This document shows, in pieces, positions 24,210-33,943 of a DNA stretch of 64,000 bases; the first letter of the stretch is position 1, and the number at the start of each line of letters is the position of its first letter. The translations under genes and the position numbers were made by a program. The notes beneath the pieces were generated by a model. The model did no database searches and had not been told where the DNA came from. It saw only the letters and a program-made list of their open reading frames with translations. Source of the DNA: Caballeronia sp. TF1N1 (GTDB taxonomy: Bacteria; Pseudomonadota; Gammaproteobacteria; Burkholderiales; Burkholderiaceae); NCBI RefSeq assembly GCF_022878925.1, contig NZ_CP084627.1, positions 496,001 to 560,000 on the forward strand, read 5' to 3'.

Positions 24210-25505
24210 CTACTCGCGCCACGCCTCACCCTTGCCGAATTCAAATCGTTCAAGCGTAGCCGCGTGCATTTCAATGCTGTACCCCGGCTTTTGAGGCGGC
24301 ATATATCGGCCGTTTTTGATTACGACAGGATCAAGAAAATGCTCATGCAAATGATCGACATATTCGAGCACCCGGTTAGAAAGCGAAGCCGACACGCAGA
24401 TGTAATCGAAGATCGAAATATGCTGCACGTATTCGCAGAGGCCGACACCACCTGCATGCGGACAAACCGGCACCCCGGCCTTCGCGGCCATCAGCAGCAC
24501 CACGAGCACTTCGTTCAGGCCGCCTAGCCGGCAACTGTCGATCTGGCAGAAGTCGATAGCCTGCGCTTGCAACAACTGCTTGAAGATCACGCGGTTCTGA
24601 CAATGTTCGCCGGTTGCAACGCCAATCGGCGCGACACGGCGACGAATGGCGGCGTGACCGAGCACGTCGTCGGGGCTGGTCGGTTCTTCGATCCACCATG
24701 GGTCGAACTCCGCGAGCCGGCGCATGTTCGCAATGGCTTCATCGACTTCCCAGACCTGATTGGCATCCATCATCAGTTTGCGGTGCGGACCAATCTCCTC
24801 ACGGAGAATGCGCGCGCGTCGAATGTCTTCGTCAATACTGCCGCCCACTTTCTGCTTGAAGTGAGTCCAACCTTCGGCAACGCCTTCGCGTGCCAAACGG
24901 CGAATCTTGTCGTCGTCGTAACCGAGCCATCCTGCGGACGTGGTGTACGCCGGAAATCCCTGCGCGAGCATTTCCTGTTCGCGTTCGCCCCGCGTTTCCT
25001 GATTGCGCTTGAGCAAGGCGAGCGCTTCGGACGGCGTGATCGCGTCGGTGACATAGCGGAAGTCGAGGCATCGCACGAGTTCTTCCGGGCTCATGTCCGC
25101 GAGCAGCTTCCACACCGGCTTCTTTTCCGACTTGGCCCACAAGTCCCAGACGGCATTGACCACCGCCGCGGTCGCGAGATGAATAGCGCCCTTGTCCGGA
25201 CCGATCCAGCGAAGTTGGCTATCGCCCGTGAAGGTTCGCCAGAAGCCGCCCATGTCCGCGGCGATGTCTTCGAGCCGCTTGCCGACGACGAGCGGGGCCA
25301 GCGCATGCACCGCCGCGACGACGATTTCCGTGCCGCGTCCAATGGTGAAGGTGAGGCCATGTCCGGCTAAGTCCGGCGTATCGGTTTCGAGGATCACATA
25401 GGCGGCCGAATAGTCGGGCGCGGCGTTCATCGCGTCGGAGCCGTCGAGCGAGCGCGAGGTGGGAAAGCGAATGTCTCGTACCGTGAGATTCTTGATCGTG
25501 GTCAT
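24210..25505 (-). CDS. L-fuconate dehydratase (enolase superfamily)
   Basis: Enolase-superfamily dehydratase of 431 residues that converts L-fuconate to 2-keto-3-deoxy-L-fuconate. Visible are the catalytic Lys motif HFKQKVGG, metal ligands in KLMMDANQVW (Asp), WWIEEPTSPDD (Glu) and ATGEHCQNRV (Glu), and the acid/base His in VCPHAGGVGLCEYVQH. Residues such as SRSLDGSDAMNAAPDYSAAY near the N-terminus fit FucD rather than generic mandelate racemase. GAGGAG lies before the ATG at 25505 (MTTIKNLTVRDIRF). No other fucose genes adjoin it here, so it is a solitary member of that pathway. Confidence 0.88.
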   Translation of the reverse strand: MTTIKNLTVRDIRFPTSRSLDGSDAMNAAPDYSAAYVILETDTPDLAGHGLTFTIGRGTEIVVAAVHALAPLVVGKRLEDIAADMGGFWRTFTGDSQLRWIGPDKGAIHLATAAVVNAVWDLWAKSEKKPVWKLLADMSPEELVRCLDFRYVTDAITPSEALALLKRNQETRGEREQEMLAQGFPAYTTSAGWLGYDDDKIRRLAREGVAEGWTHFKQKVGGSIDEDIRRARILREEIGPHRKLMMDANQVWEVDEAIANMRRLAEFDPWWIEEPTSPDDVLGHAAIRRRVAPIGVATGEHCQNRVIFKQLLQAQAIDFCQIDSCRLGGLNEVLVVLLMAAKAGVPVCPHAGGVGLCEYVQHISIFDYICVSASLSNRVLEYVDHLHEHFLDPVVIKNGRYMPPQKPGYSIEMHAATLERFEFGKGEAWRE

Positions 25506-25778
25506 GCGTGTCTCCTCAAAAGTTGTTGTGACGGCCAACGGAGCGTTCGCGCGGGAAGCTAGGCGTATGCCGAAGCCACCCGGTCCGCTAGCATGTTAGA
25601 GGCAAATCGCGCGCGACGTCGGAAGGCCGCGTTACCGCAAAGGACGAATCGGTCTCGGGCGGCGCGTGCGCGAGTTCAAAAATCCCGATGCGCTAAGATC
25701 AACGCCTAGGCTTCATCCGCAAACTCCGCCGCCCGGCGAAAGCAAACGACCGTTCACAATCCCGAGGAATAATCCCTG

Positions 25779-26546
25779 ATGCTGCGCCGTGTCGTCTTCA
25801 ATCAGAAAGGTGGCGTAGGCAAGTCCACCATCGTCTGCAATCTGGCAGCCATCAGCGCATCGCGCGGTCTGCGCACGCTCGTGATCGACCTCGATCCGCA
25901 AGGCAACGCGAGCCAATACTTGCTTGGCGCCGACGCCAAGGATGCCAGCCCGAATCTGGCGACGTTCTTCGAATCCGCGCTCAGTTACAGCTTTCGCGAG
26001 CCGACTTTCGACTCGTTCGTCCACTCGACGCCGTTCGAAAATCTCGACATCGTGCCGTCGCATCCGAACCTGGACGCGCTTCAGAGCAAGCTCGAGTCGC
26101 GCTACAAGATCTACAAGTTGCGCGATGCGCTCAAAGGGCTCGAAAACTACGACGCCGTTTATATCGACACGCCGCCCGCGCTGAACTTCTTCACGCGCTC
26201 GGCGCTGATCGCCGTGGACCGCTGCCTCATTCCCTTCGATTGCGACGACTTCTCGCGCCGCGCGCTGTATTCCGTGCTCGAAAACGTGCAGGAGATCAAG
26301 CACGACCACAATCCGGAACTGATGGTGGAAGGCATCGTGATCAATCAGTTTCAGCCGCGCGCCAGCCTGCCGCAACGACTCGTGGACGAATTGCGCGGCG
26401 AACATTTGCCGGTGCTGGATTCGCACTTGTCGCTCTCGGTGAAGATTCGCGAGAGCCACCAGCACGCGCGGCCCATGATCTATCTCGAACCGCGTCACAA
26501 GCTCGCGCAGGAGTATCTGGCGTTGCATACGGAGTTAAGCGGGTAG
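25779..26546 (+). CDS. Orphan ParA/MinD-type ATPase
   Basis: Deviant-Walker ATPase of 255 residues: KGGVGKST near residue 10 (with the signature first Lys), DLDPQGNAS in the A' motif and YIDTPPALNFF in Walker B. It is related to ParA/Soj. No parB, parS repeats or origin lies nearby, so it is not obviously a chromosome partition system. It may position a cellular cargo or be a regulatory ATPase. It starts at 25779 (MLRRVVFNQ) without a strong ribosome-binding site. It converges with an Lrp-family gene 2 bp away. Confidence 0.85.
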   Translation: MLRRVVFNQKGGVGKSTIVCNLAAISASRGLRTLVIDLDPQGNASQYLLGADAKDASPNLATFFESALSYSFREPTFDSFVHSTPFENLDIVPSHPNLDALQSKLESRYKIYKLRDALKGLENYDAVYIDTPPALNFFTRSALIAVDRCLIPFDCDDFSRRALYSVLENVQEIKHDHNPELMVEGIVINQFQPRASLPQRLVDELRGEHLPVLDSHLSLSVKIRESHQHARPMIYLEPRHKLAQEYLALHTELSG

Positions 26547-26548
26547 GC

Positions 26549-27079
26549 TCATGTCCACTCGGCTTCGTCGTCGCCGGATTGAGGCAGCGTCAGTCCCGAT
26601 GCGGGCAACGGCAACGCCGTCTTGTAGCGCACCTGCTTGAGCGCGAAGCTCGAACGGATGTTGGCCACGCCCGGCATCTTCGTCAGGCGTTCGAGAATGA
26701 AGCGTTCCAGCGCGGCCACGTCGGGCAAGACGACGCGCAAGAGATAGTCGGCGTCGCCCGTCATCAGATAGCACTCCATCACCTCCGGCCGCTCGCTGAT
26801 CGCCTGCTCGAAGCGCGCGAGCGCGTCCTTTATCTGCTTTTCCAGACTCACCTGAATGAACACGTTGATGCTGAGGCCGAGCGCTTCCGGGCTCAACAAC
26901 GTGACGTGCTGGCGAAACAGCCCGGCTTTTTCCAGCGCGCGGACGCGGTTGAAGCACGGCGTGGCCGAAAGATTCACCGCGCGCGCCAGTTCCGCGTTCG
27001 TGATGCGCGCGTTTTGCTGCAACTGATTCAATATGCCGATATCGATACGATCCAGCCGCTGCCGTGTCTGCGAACTCAT
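26549..27079 (-). CDS. Lrp/AsnC-family transcriptional regulator (MdeR-like)
   Basis: Regulator of 176 residues: HTH near residues 10-60 ([20 protein letters not shown], then [16 protein letters not shown]) and an AsnC ligand-binding RAM domain ([20 protein letters not shown]). The C-terminal tail after residue 155 ([20 protein letters not shown]) is an extension beyond the normal family length. It diverges from the large 2-oxoacid dehydrogenase E1 gene across about 150 bp, the same arrangement as mdeR beside methionine-degradation genes in pseudomonads. Control of that gene by an amino acid is inferred. Confidence 0.88.
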   Translation of the reverse strand: MSSQTRQRLDRIDIGILNQLQQNARITNAELARAVNLSATPCFNRVRALEKAGLFRQHVTLLSPEALGLSINVFIQVSLEKQIKDALARFEQAISERPEVMECYLMTGDADYLLRVVLPDVAALERFILERLTKMPGVANIRSSFALKQVRYKTALPLPASGLTLPQSGDDEAEWT

Positions 27080-27228
27080 GGTCGAAATATTCCGTTATTG
27101 AGCACTTTCGAAGAATATCTACACTACAGGAAAGCGCGAAGCCAGCCAAATGAGACGCACATTTTGCGAAGCACTGGATATGCTGTGTAAAACCTCTCTT
27201 TGCGCACGCAACGACCCGGAGTCGCGTC

Positions 27229-29946
27229 ATGACCGATTTATCGAGCGGAACCAACCAGCTTCTTTCTCTTGCCAAGGGCCGTGAAGACACAGACCCCGAC
27301 GAAACCGCCGAGTGGCTGGACGCGCTCGATGCCGTCGTCAAGCACGTGGGAAAGGAGCGGGCGCAGTATCTCTTCGACCGGCTCGCCGAACATGCGCGGT
27401 CGGTCGGCGTGGAGTCGGCGCGGGCGCGGGCCACGCCGTATCGCAATACCATTGCGCTCGCGCAGCAGCCGCAGTATCCCGGCAACCTGGATGTCGAGGA
27501 GCGCCTTGCCGCCGTGCTGCGCTGGAACGCGCTCGCCATGGTGGTTCGCGCCAACCGCGCTTATGGCGAACTCGGCGGGCATATCGCGAGTTATGCGTCG
27601 GCGGCGGATTTGTTCGAAGTCGGCTTCAATCATTTCTTCCGCGCGGCGGATGCGCAAAACGGCGGCGATCTCGTTTATTTTCAGCCGCATTCGTCGCCGG
27701 GCGTTTATGCGCGCGCCTATCTCGAAGGCTTTCTCAGCGAAGACCATTTGCGCCATTACCGGCAAGAGATCGCGGGGCCGGGCTTGTGCTCGTATCCGCA
27801 TCCGTGGCTGATGCCCGACTTCTGGCAATTTCCCACGGGCTCCATGGGCATCGGTCCGATCAACTCGATCTACCAAGCGCGTTTCATGCGCTACCTGCAG
27901 AACCGCAATCTGCTGCAAACGGAAGGCCGCAAGGTGTGGGGCTTTTTCGGCGATGGCGAAATGGACGAGCCCGAGTCGATCGGCGCGCTGTCGCTCGCGG
28001 CGCGCGAGCAGCTCGACAACCTCGTCTTCGTCATCAATTGCAATCTGCAGCGGCTCGATGGACCGGTCCGCAGTAACGGCCGTATCGTCGATGAACTCGA
28101 AGCGCAATTCACGGGCGCGGGCTGGAACGTCATCAAGGTGCTGTGGGGATCGGACTGGGACGCGCTCTTCGAACGCGACCGCACCGGCGCCTTGCTGCGT
28201 GCCTTCGCCCATACCGTCGACGGCCAGTTCCAGACTTTCTCCGCCAACGACGGCCGTTACAACCGCGAACGCTTCTTCGGGCAGAACCCGGAACTCGCGT
28301 CACTCGTCGCGCATATGTCGGACGAGGACATCGACCGCTTGCGGCGCGGCGGTCACGATGTCCGCAAACTCCACGCGGCCTACGCCAAAGCGCTCGCGCA
28401 CAAAGGTCAGCCGACCGTGATCCTCGCCAAGACGATGAAGGGCTTTGGCATGGGAACGGTCGGTCAGGGCCGCATGACGACGCATCAGCAGAAGAAGCTC
28501 GATCTCGAGGAGTTGAAGGCGTTCCGCGACCGCTTTCGGCTGCCTTTGTCCGATGCCGACGTCGAGCACGTCAAGTTCTACAAGCCCGCCGACGATGCGC
28601 CGGAAATGCGCTATCTCCACGAACGCCGTAAAGCGCTCGGCGGTTACTTGCCGCGCCGGCGCGCACGCGCGTCGCAGGCGCTCACGCCGCCCGCGTTGAA
28701 CACCTGGGCGCAGTTCGCGGTCGATGCCAAGGGCAAGGAAATGTCCACGACAATGGCCTTCGTGCGCATGCTCGGAAGCCTCATGAAAGACGCCGCGATC
28801 GGCCCGCGCGTGGTTCCGGTGGTCGCCGACGAAGCGCGCACGTTCGGCATGGCGAACCTTTTTAGGCAGGTTGGCATCTATTCGCCGCTCGGGCAGTTGT
28901 ACGAGCCAGAAGACATGGGCTCGATGCTCTATTACCGCGAAGACACGCGCGGGCAGATTCTCGAGGAAGGCATCTCGGAGGCGGGCGCGATCTCGTCATG
29001 GATCGCGGCGGCAACGTCCTACAGCGTGCACGATCTGCCGATGCTGCCGTTCTATATCTACTACTCGATGTTCGGTTTTCAGCGCATTGGCGACATCATC
29101 TTCGCTGCGGCGGATCAGCGTTCGCGCGGCTTTCTCATCGGCGCGACGGCGGGGCGCACGACGCTCGGCGGCGAAGGCTTGCAGCATCAGGACGGTACGA
29201 GCCATCTGAGCGCATCGACCATTCCGAACTGCCGCGCTTACGATCCCGCGTTCGCCTACGAAGTCGCCGCGATCGTCGATGAAGGCATGCAGGAAATGAT
29301 GGTCCGGCAAAACGACGTCTTCTACTACGTCACCGTGACGAACGAAAACTACGCGCAACCGTCCGCGCCCAACGACGCCCTCGACGACGCGACGCGCGAC
29401 GGCATCCTGCGCGGCATGTATTGCATCGGCGGTGAAGAAAGCGCGGCGCAGGTCCAGTTGCTGGGCTCCGGCGCGATCCTCAACGAAGCCATCGCCGCGC
29501 GCACCATGCTCAAGGACGACTGGAACATAGAAGCCGCCGTGTGGAGCGTGACGAGCTATACCGAGTTGCACCGCGATGGCGCGTCGGCCGAACGCATTGC
29601 ACGCCTTTCCGATGTCGAGGACAACGCGCTCGAGCCCTACGTCACGCGCGCGCTCGCGGCATCCAATGGACCCGTGATCGCGGCCACCGATTACGTGCGC
29701 GCCGTGCCGGAACTCATCCGTGCTTACGTGCCGCGCCGTTACGTGACGCTCGGCACGGACGGCTTTGGCCGCAGCGATACGCGCCAGGCGTTGCGCGCGT
29801 TCTTCGAAGTGGACCGTGTGGCTATCGTGGTCGCGGCGCTCAAGGCGCTTGCCGATGACGGAACCGTCGACCGCTCCGTGCTTGCACAGGCGCGTGCGAA
29901 GTACGAACTCAGTGCGGAAGTGAGCGATGCGCCCTGGTTACGTTGA
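27229..29946 (+). CDS. mdeB: Homodimeric 2-oxoacid (pyruvate/2-oxobutyrate) dehydrogenase E1, MdeB-like
   Basis: Thiamine-diphosphate enzyme of 905 residues with AceE architecture. The TPP motif runs from GDGEMDEPES near residue 240 to FVINCNLQRLDGP. Substrate-cleft segments PHPWLMPDFWQFPTGSMG and GFGMGTVGQGRMTTHQQKK are typical AceE features. A central Arg-rich linker (PRRRARASQA) separates the halves. It is a paralog of the housekeeping E1: no E2 or E3 genes follow, and an Lrp-type regulator diverges from it. That context fits MdeB, acting on 2-oxobutyrate from methionine or threonine. Pyruvate as substrate cannot be excluded. Confidence 0.85.
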   Translation: MTDLSSGTNQLLSLAKGREDTDPDETAEWLDALDAVVKHVGKERAQYLFDRLAEHARSVGVESARARATPYRNTIALAQQPQYPGNLDVEERLAAVLRWNALAMVVRANRAYGELGGHIASYASAADLFEVGFNHFFRAADAQNGGDLVYFQPHSSPGVYARAYLEGFLSEDHLRHYRQEIAGPGLCSYPHPWLMPDFWQFPTGSMGIGPINSIYQARFMRYLQNRNLLQTEGRKVWGFFGDGEMDEPESIGALSLAAREQLDNLVFVINCNLQRLDGPVRSNGRIVDELEAQFTGAGWNVIKVLWGSDWDALFERDRTGALLRAFAHTVDGQFQTFSANDGRYNRERFFGQNPELASLVAHMSDEDIDRLRRGGHDVRKLHAAYAKALAHKGQPTVILAKTMKGFGMGTVGQGRMTTHQQKKLDLEELKAFRDRFRLPLSDADVEHVKFYKPADDAPEMRYLHERRKALGGYLPRRRARASQALTPPALNTWAQFAVDAKGKEMSTTMAFVRMLGSLMKDAAIGPRVVPVVADEARTFGMANLFRQVGIYSPLGQLYEPEDMGSMLYYREDTRGQILEEGISEAGAISSWIAAATSYSVHDLPMLPFYIYYSMFGFQRIGDIIFAAADQRSRGFLIGATAGRTTLGGEGLQHQDGTSHLSASTIPNCRAYDPAFAYEVAAIVDEGMQEMMVRQNDVFYYVTVTNENYAQPSAPNDALDDATRDGILRGMYCIGGEESAAQVQLLGSGAILNEAIAARTMLKDDWNIEAAVWSVTSYTELHRDGASAERIARLSDVEDNALEPYVTRALAASNGPVIAATDYVRAVPELIRAYVPRRYVTLGTDGFGRSDTRQALRAFFEVDRVAIVVAALKALADDGTVDRSVLAQARAKYELSAEVSDAPWLR

Positions 29947-30594
29947 GCGCGCGGCGGCGAGCAGGGCGCGCACTTCGTCGTCGCTGGTTTGATCGAAATC
30001 GGCGTAGAACTGGCCGACGCCTAAAAAGTGCGGCGGACGCAGCACACACACGAAGTCGTCGACGGCCTCCTCGAAACGCGCTTCCGATCTCAGTGGCGCG
30101 ACGGGCAACGCCGCCACGATGCGCGCGGGCCGTGCGGCGCCCGCATGACGTAACGACAGCGCCGCCGCTTTCATGGTCGCGCCGGTGGCAAGGCCGTCAT
30201 CCACGATGATCGCCACGCGTCCATTCATATCGAGCGGCCGCCGTTCGCCGCGATAAAGCGTCTCGCGCCGCTCGAGTTCGGCGCGCTCCTGGGCGATCAC
30301 GCCGTCAAGCGCGTCTTCGGTGACGCCGGCGGCGGCGACTATGCGTTCGTCGAGATAGAAGGCATTGCCGGACGCGATGGCGCCCATCGCGAGTTCGGGC
30401 TGCACGGGCACGCCGAGCTTGCGCACGACCAGCACGTCGAGTGCGGCGCGCAAGGCATCCGCGACTTCGAAGGCGACCGGCACGCCGCCGCGAGGCAGCG
30501 CGAGCACGGTGACATCGTCGCGGTCGGCATAGTCGCGAAGATACGCGGCCAGTACACGGCCTGCGTCGCGACGGCTTTTGAAGACGGAATCCAT
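29938..30594 (-). CDS. Phosphoribosyltransferase domain protein
   Basis: Type I phosphoribosyltransferase fold of 218 residues. The PRPP motif is VAIIVDDGLATGATMKAAAL near residue 128, with an upstream LALPRGGVPVAFEVADAL loop. Such stand-alone proteins are widespread and mostly uncharacterised; some salvage purines, others sit beside dienelactone-hydrolase-like domains. The start at 30594 (MDSVFKSRRDAGRVLAAYL) is the only reasonable ATG. The 3' end overlaps the E1 gene by nine bases in tail-to-tail orientation. Substrate unknown. Confidence 0.8.
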   Translation of the reverse strand: MDSVFKSRRDAGRVLAAYLRDYADRDDVTVLALPRGGVPVAFEVADALRAALDVLVVRKLGVPVQPELAMGAIASGNAFYLDERIVAAAGVTEDALDGVIAQERAELERRETLYRGERRPLDMNGRVAIIVDDGLATGATMKAAALSLRHAGAARPARIVAALPVAPLRSEARFEEAVDDFVCVLRPPHFLGVGQFYADFDQTSDDEVRALLAAARST

Positions 30595-30760
30595 GGCAAT
30601 GGTGCCGCGGGCTGCTTACTTGTCGTTCAAGCATAGTCGTTAAAACCGCTTGCGTAGCCCGTCAAACGCGTGCCGATGTGATAAAACTCAAAGCGGAGCC
30701 GGGCGCATGAGCGCGTGTTCCAAAGGGACAGCAGGACAGCAAACTTTCCGGGCCGCGAAT

Positions 30761-31630
30761 ATGACCAACGATTCCGATTACGCCGCGCGTCAGCAATCGA
30801 TCATCGAGGAACTCAAGGTTTCGCCGTCGTTCGATGAAGCCGCCGAAACCGAATTCCGCATCGCGTTTCTCGCCGACTATCTGGAAGCGCAGAAGCTCAA
30901 GACCTATGTGCTCGGCATCAGCGGCGGCGTGGATTCGTCGACGGCGGGGCGTCTTGCGCAACTCGCGGTCGAACGCTTGCGCGCGCGCGGCGCCGATGCG
31001 CGTTTCATCGCCATGCGCCTTCCTTACGGTGAACAGCGCGACGAAGCCGACGCCCAGCGCGCACTTGCGTTCATCCGGCCCGACGAGACGCTCGTGGTCA
31101 ACGTAAAGCCCGCAGCGGACGCCATGCTCGCTTCGCTCAACCTCTCGGGCGCGCGCTACATGGACGAGAAGCACGAGGACTTCGTGCTCGGCAACATCAA
31201 GGCGCGCCAGCGGATGATCGCGCAATACGCGGTGGCGAGCGCGCGCGTAGGCGTGGTGATCGGCACGGATCACGCGGCGGAGTCCGTGATGGGCTTCTTC
31301 ACCAAATACGGCGATGGCGGCGCGGATGTCCTGCCGCTTTACGGCCTCGATAAACGCCGCGTGCGCGCGCTTGCCAGATCGCTTGGCGCAAGCGACGAAA
31401 TCGCCATGAAGGTGCCCACCGCCGATCTAGAAACGCTCACGCCGCAAAAGCCCGACGAAGACAGCTACGGCATCTCTTACGAAGACATCGACGACTTCCT
31501 CGAAGGCAAGCGCGTATCCGACGAAGTCTACAAGACCATCTATCGCTTTCACGACGCGACGCATCACAAACGCGTACTGCCAATAACACCTCAGGACGAC
31601 TGGCGCAAGGGCGCGCTTCGCCACGCCTGA
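30761..31630 (+). CDS. nadE: NAD+ synthetase, ammonia-dependent
   Basis: Enzyme of 289 residues that amidates deamido-NAD to NAD+. The ATP pyrophosphatase P-loop LGISGGVDSSTAGRLAQ is near residue 50, followed by GNIKARQRM and GTDHAAES, VMGFFTKYGDGGADVLPLYG and VPTADLETLTPQKPDE. There is no N-terminal glutaminase domain, so this is the short NH3-dependent form. The ATG at 30761 (MTNDSDYAARQQ) fits family starts; an in-frame extension from 30650 is unsupported. It stands alone 73 bp before the hybrid kinase gene. Confidence 0.95.
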   Translation: MTNDSDYAARQQSIIEELKVSPSFDEAAETEFRIAFLADYLEAQKLKTYVLGISGGVDSSTAGRLAQLAVERLRARGADARFIAMRLPYGEQRDEADAQRALAFIRPDETLVVNVKPAADAMLASLNLSGARYMDEKHEDFVLGNIKARQRMIAQYAVASARVGVVIGTDHAAESVMGFFTKYGDGGADVLPLYGLDKRRVRALARSLGASDEIAMKVPTADLETLTPQKPDEDSYGISYEDIDDFLEGKRVSDEVYKTIYRFHDATHHKRVLPITPQDDWRKGALRHA

Positions 31631-31702
31631 ACCGCGTCCGCTTGGACGGCGGGCGCGCACCGGTTACGATATACCCGTCGATTTCATCGCAGGGCGAAAC
31701 GC

Positions 31703-33925
31703 TTGAACTCAACAGAGACCGCGACATTCGATCTGCCGCTACCCACGCGTAACTTCGCCCTGACGCGCCGGGTGCTGATGCTCGTGCTGGCCGGCTCGGT
31801 CGTCATTCCGTTAGTCTGCCTCAGTATTTATGGCTACTACGACTACGAGCGCCGCTTTTCGGACGCCGAAGAACTTACCGAGCGCCTCTCGCGCGTTGCG
31901 AACGAACATGCCATTAAGGTGGTCGATCTCAACCAGCAACTGGAAACGCGCATCGTCGATTTACTGGGCGACAGCGACGACGCCAATATTCAGGGCCGCC
32001 AGGAAGCGCTGCATCGCACGCTCGACAGCATGAGCGGGACGCTCGCCCAAGTGGCGGCCATCTCCGTGTTCGGCGCGAATGGCGTTCTGCTGGTCAGCAG
32101 CCGCTTCTATCCCGCGCCCGCCGTATCGATTGCAGATCGTGACGACTTTCTGTCCGCCCGCGAAGTCGCGCCCGTCGCGTACTTCTCGCTGCCGCTGCGC
32201 GGCAAGGTCGCGAAGTCCGATGTCTTCACCACGACCATGGGCCGCATCAGTCGAGACGGACGCTTTCTCGGCGTCGTGTCGATCGCCCTGAAACGCGCTT
32301 ATTTCGTCGACTTCTATCGCGAACTCGCGGCGAGCGACAGCGCGCTCGTCATCGGCTTGTACCGGCGCGATGGCGGCATTCTCGCGCGTTATCCCTTGAG
32401 CGACGTCGACGCGCAGCCCGCCAACAACACGCCCTTCACCAACGCCTTTCGCAATAACGAAGTCTATGGACAAGCGCGCATGAGTTCGACGGTCGATAAC
32501 GTCGAGCGGCTCATTGCCTATCGGCGCGTCGGCGACTTTCCGCTCTACGTGGCGACGGGTTACGCGGCTTCCGCCTTGCAAATGCGCTGGCGTCAGCACC
32601 TCGGGCTCGTGGCCGCCATCGCGGCGCTGCCTTGCATCGCCGTGTGGCTCTTGATTGCGTTCTCCATTCGCCGTCTGAACGCCGAACAGGTGGCGTGGGA
32701 GCAATGGCAGTCGGAAGTCGCTTCGCGGCTGTCGATAGAGGCGTCGAGCAGGCAATTGCAGCGCATGGGCGCGCTTGGCAATCTCGTCGCCAACGTCGCG
32801 CACGACTTCAATAACTTGCTGATGGTCGTCGGCTCGAACATGGAACTCGCGCGGCGCAAGCACTTCAACGGCGTGGAAAGCGAAGTCATCGCGGTGGAGC
32901 GTGCGACGGCGGGCGCGGAATCGCTTGCGCGCCGCCTGATGAGCGTGGCGCGCAAGCATCCGCAAAAGCAGGAGCTGCTCGATCCATCCAACTGGCTCAA
33001 GACCACGCTCGATCTCGTCAAGAGCGCGGTGCCGCCGTCCGTTTCGGTGAAGGTGGAATTGTCGCCGGACTTGTGGCGGGTAAGGGCCGATCCGGTCGAA
33101 CTGGAGCTGGCGCTGGTCAACATCGCCGTCAATGCAAGCGAGGCCATGTTGCATAGCGGGCGTCTCGTCATCCGTTGCCAGAACGCGCGCGTGCGCAACG
33201 GCGAAAGCGACTTGCCCGAAGGCGAATACGTGCTCATTTCCGTGACCGATAACGGCGAAGGAATGAACGAAGAGGTATTGCGTCGCGCCTTCGAGCCGCT
33301 TTTCACGACGAAAGAGCGCGGCGCGGGCACGGGCCTCGGCTTGACGCAGGTGCTCGCGGCTTGCGAGCAGGCGGGCGGCACCGCGCGTATCACGAGCGTG
33401 CCGGGCTCGGGCACGACCGTGCGGCTTTATCTACCGCGTCATCACGCGTCGGCATCGGTGGCGGTGCCCGTTCCGGTTCACGTTCCGCCTGTGAGCGTGG
33501 CGCCCGTGCCGAAGGCCGAAGCGCCGCGCCCGGCGCCATCGTTCAACGACGAAGAGCATCCGCTGCGTGGCTTGACCGTACTCGTTGTCGAAGACAACGT
33601 CGATGTCGCCGCCGGCGTGATGGCCGTGCTCGAAGTGCTGGGCTGTGTCGTTCATCACGAAGAGAGCGCGGATGCCGCTTTTGCGCTGCTCGGCGAAGGC
33701 TACAGCTTCGACCTGATTCTCTCCGATGTGCAAATGCCCGGTCGCATGAACGGCGTCGATCTGGCCGAGCAGATCACGCAGCGACTGCCCGCGCAGAAGC
33801 TCATTCTCATGACAGGCTATGCGGACGAACTGGACCGTGCGAGGCATCTCAATGTGCCGATTCTCGCGAAACCTTTCGACATGGACGATCTCGTCGATGT
33901 GGTCGCACCGGGCGTGCCGCACTGA
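31703..33925 (+). CDS. Membrane hybrid sensor histidine kinase with C-terminal receiver
   Basis: Hybrid kinase of 740 residues starting with TTG at 31703 after AGGGCG. A first membrane helix (VLMLVLAGSVVIPLVCLSIY) and a second near residue 302 enclose a periplasmic PDC/Cache-like sensor. The HisKA segment NVAHDFNNLLMVVGSNMEL has the phospho-acceptor His near 367. The ATPase domain has NIAVNASEAM, DNGEGMNEEV and GAGTGLGLTQV. A Pro/Val-rich linker (residues 585-615) leads to a receiver whose Asp is in ILSDVQMPG near 673. The type resembles kinases that use a separate HPt or regulator; none is adjacent. The signal is unknown. Confidence 0.87.
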   Translation: MNSTETATFDLPLPTRNFALTRRVLMLVLAGSVVIPLVCLSIYGYYDYERRFSDAEELTERLSRVANEHAIKVVDLNQQLETRIVDLLGDSDDANIQGRQEALHRTLDSMSGTLAQVAAISVFGANGVLLVSSRFYPAPAVSIADRDDFLSAREVAPVAYFSLPLRGKVAKSDVFTTTMGRISRDGRFLGVVSIALKRAYFVDFYRELAASDSALVIGLYRRDGGILARYPLSDVDAQPANNTPFTNAFRNNEVYGQARMSSTVDNVERLIAYRRVGDFPLYVATGYAASALQMRWRQHLGLVAAIAALPCIAVWLLIAFSIRRLNAEQVAWEQWQSEVASRLSIEASSRQLQRMGALGNLVANVAHDFNNLLMVVGSNMELARRKHFNGVESEVIAVERATAGAESLARRLMSVARKHPQKQELLDPSNWLKTTLDLVKSAVPPSVSVKVELSPDLWRVRADPVELELALVNIAVNASEAMLHSGRLVIRCQNARVRNGESDLPEGEYVLISVTDNGEGMNEEVLRRAFEPLFTTKERGAGTGLGLTQVLAACEQAGGTARITSVPGSGTTVRLYLPRHHASASVAVPVPVHVPPVSVAPVPKAEAPRPAPSFNDEEHPLRGLTVLVVEDNVDVAAGVMAVLEVLGCVVHHEESADAAFALLGEGYSFDLILSDVQMPGRMNGVDLAEQITQRLPAQKLILMTGYADELDRARHLNVPILAKPFDMDDLVDVVAPGVPH

Positions 33926-33943
33926 AGACGCCGGGCGGGTGTC

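Noticed and set aside
31961..33154. Minus-strand frame of nearly 400 codons opposite the hybrid kinase
   Set aside because: It mirrors the kinase coding frame, with Arg/His/Asp-heavy low-information sequence, as expected for the complement of a GC-rich gene.
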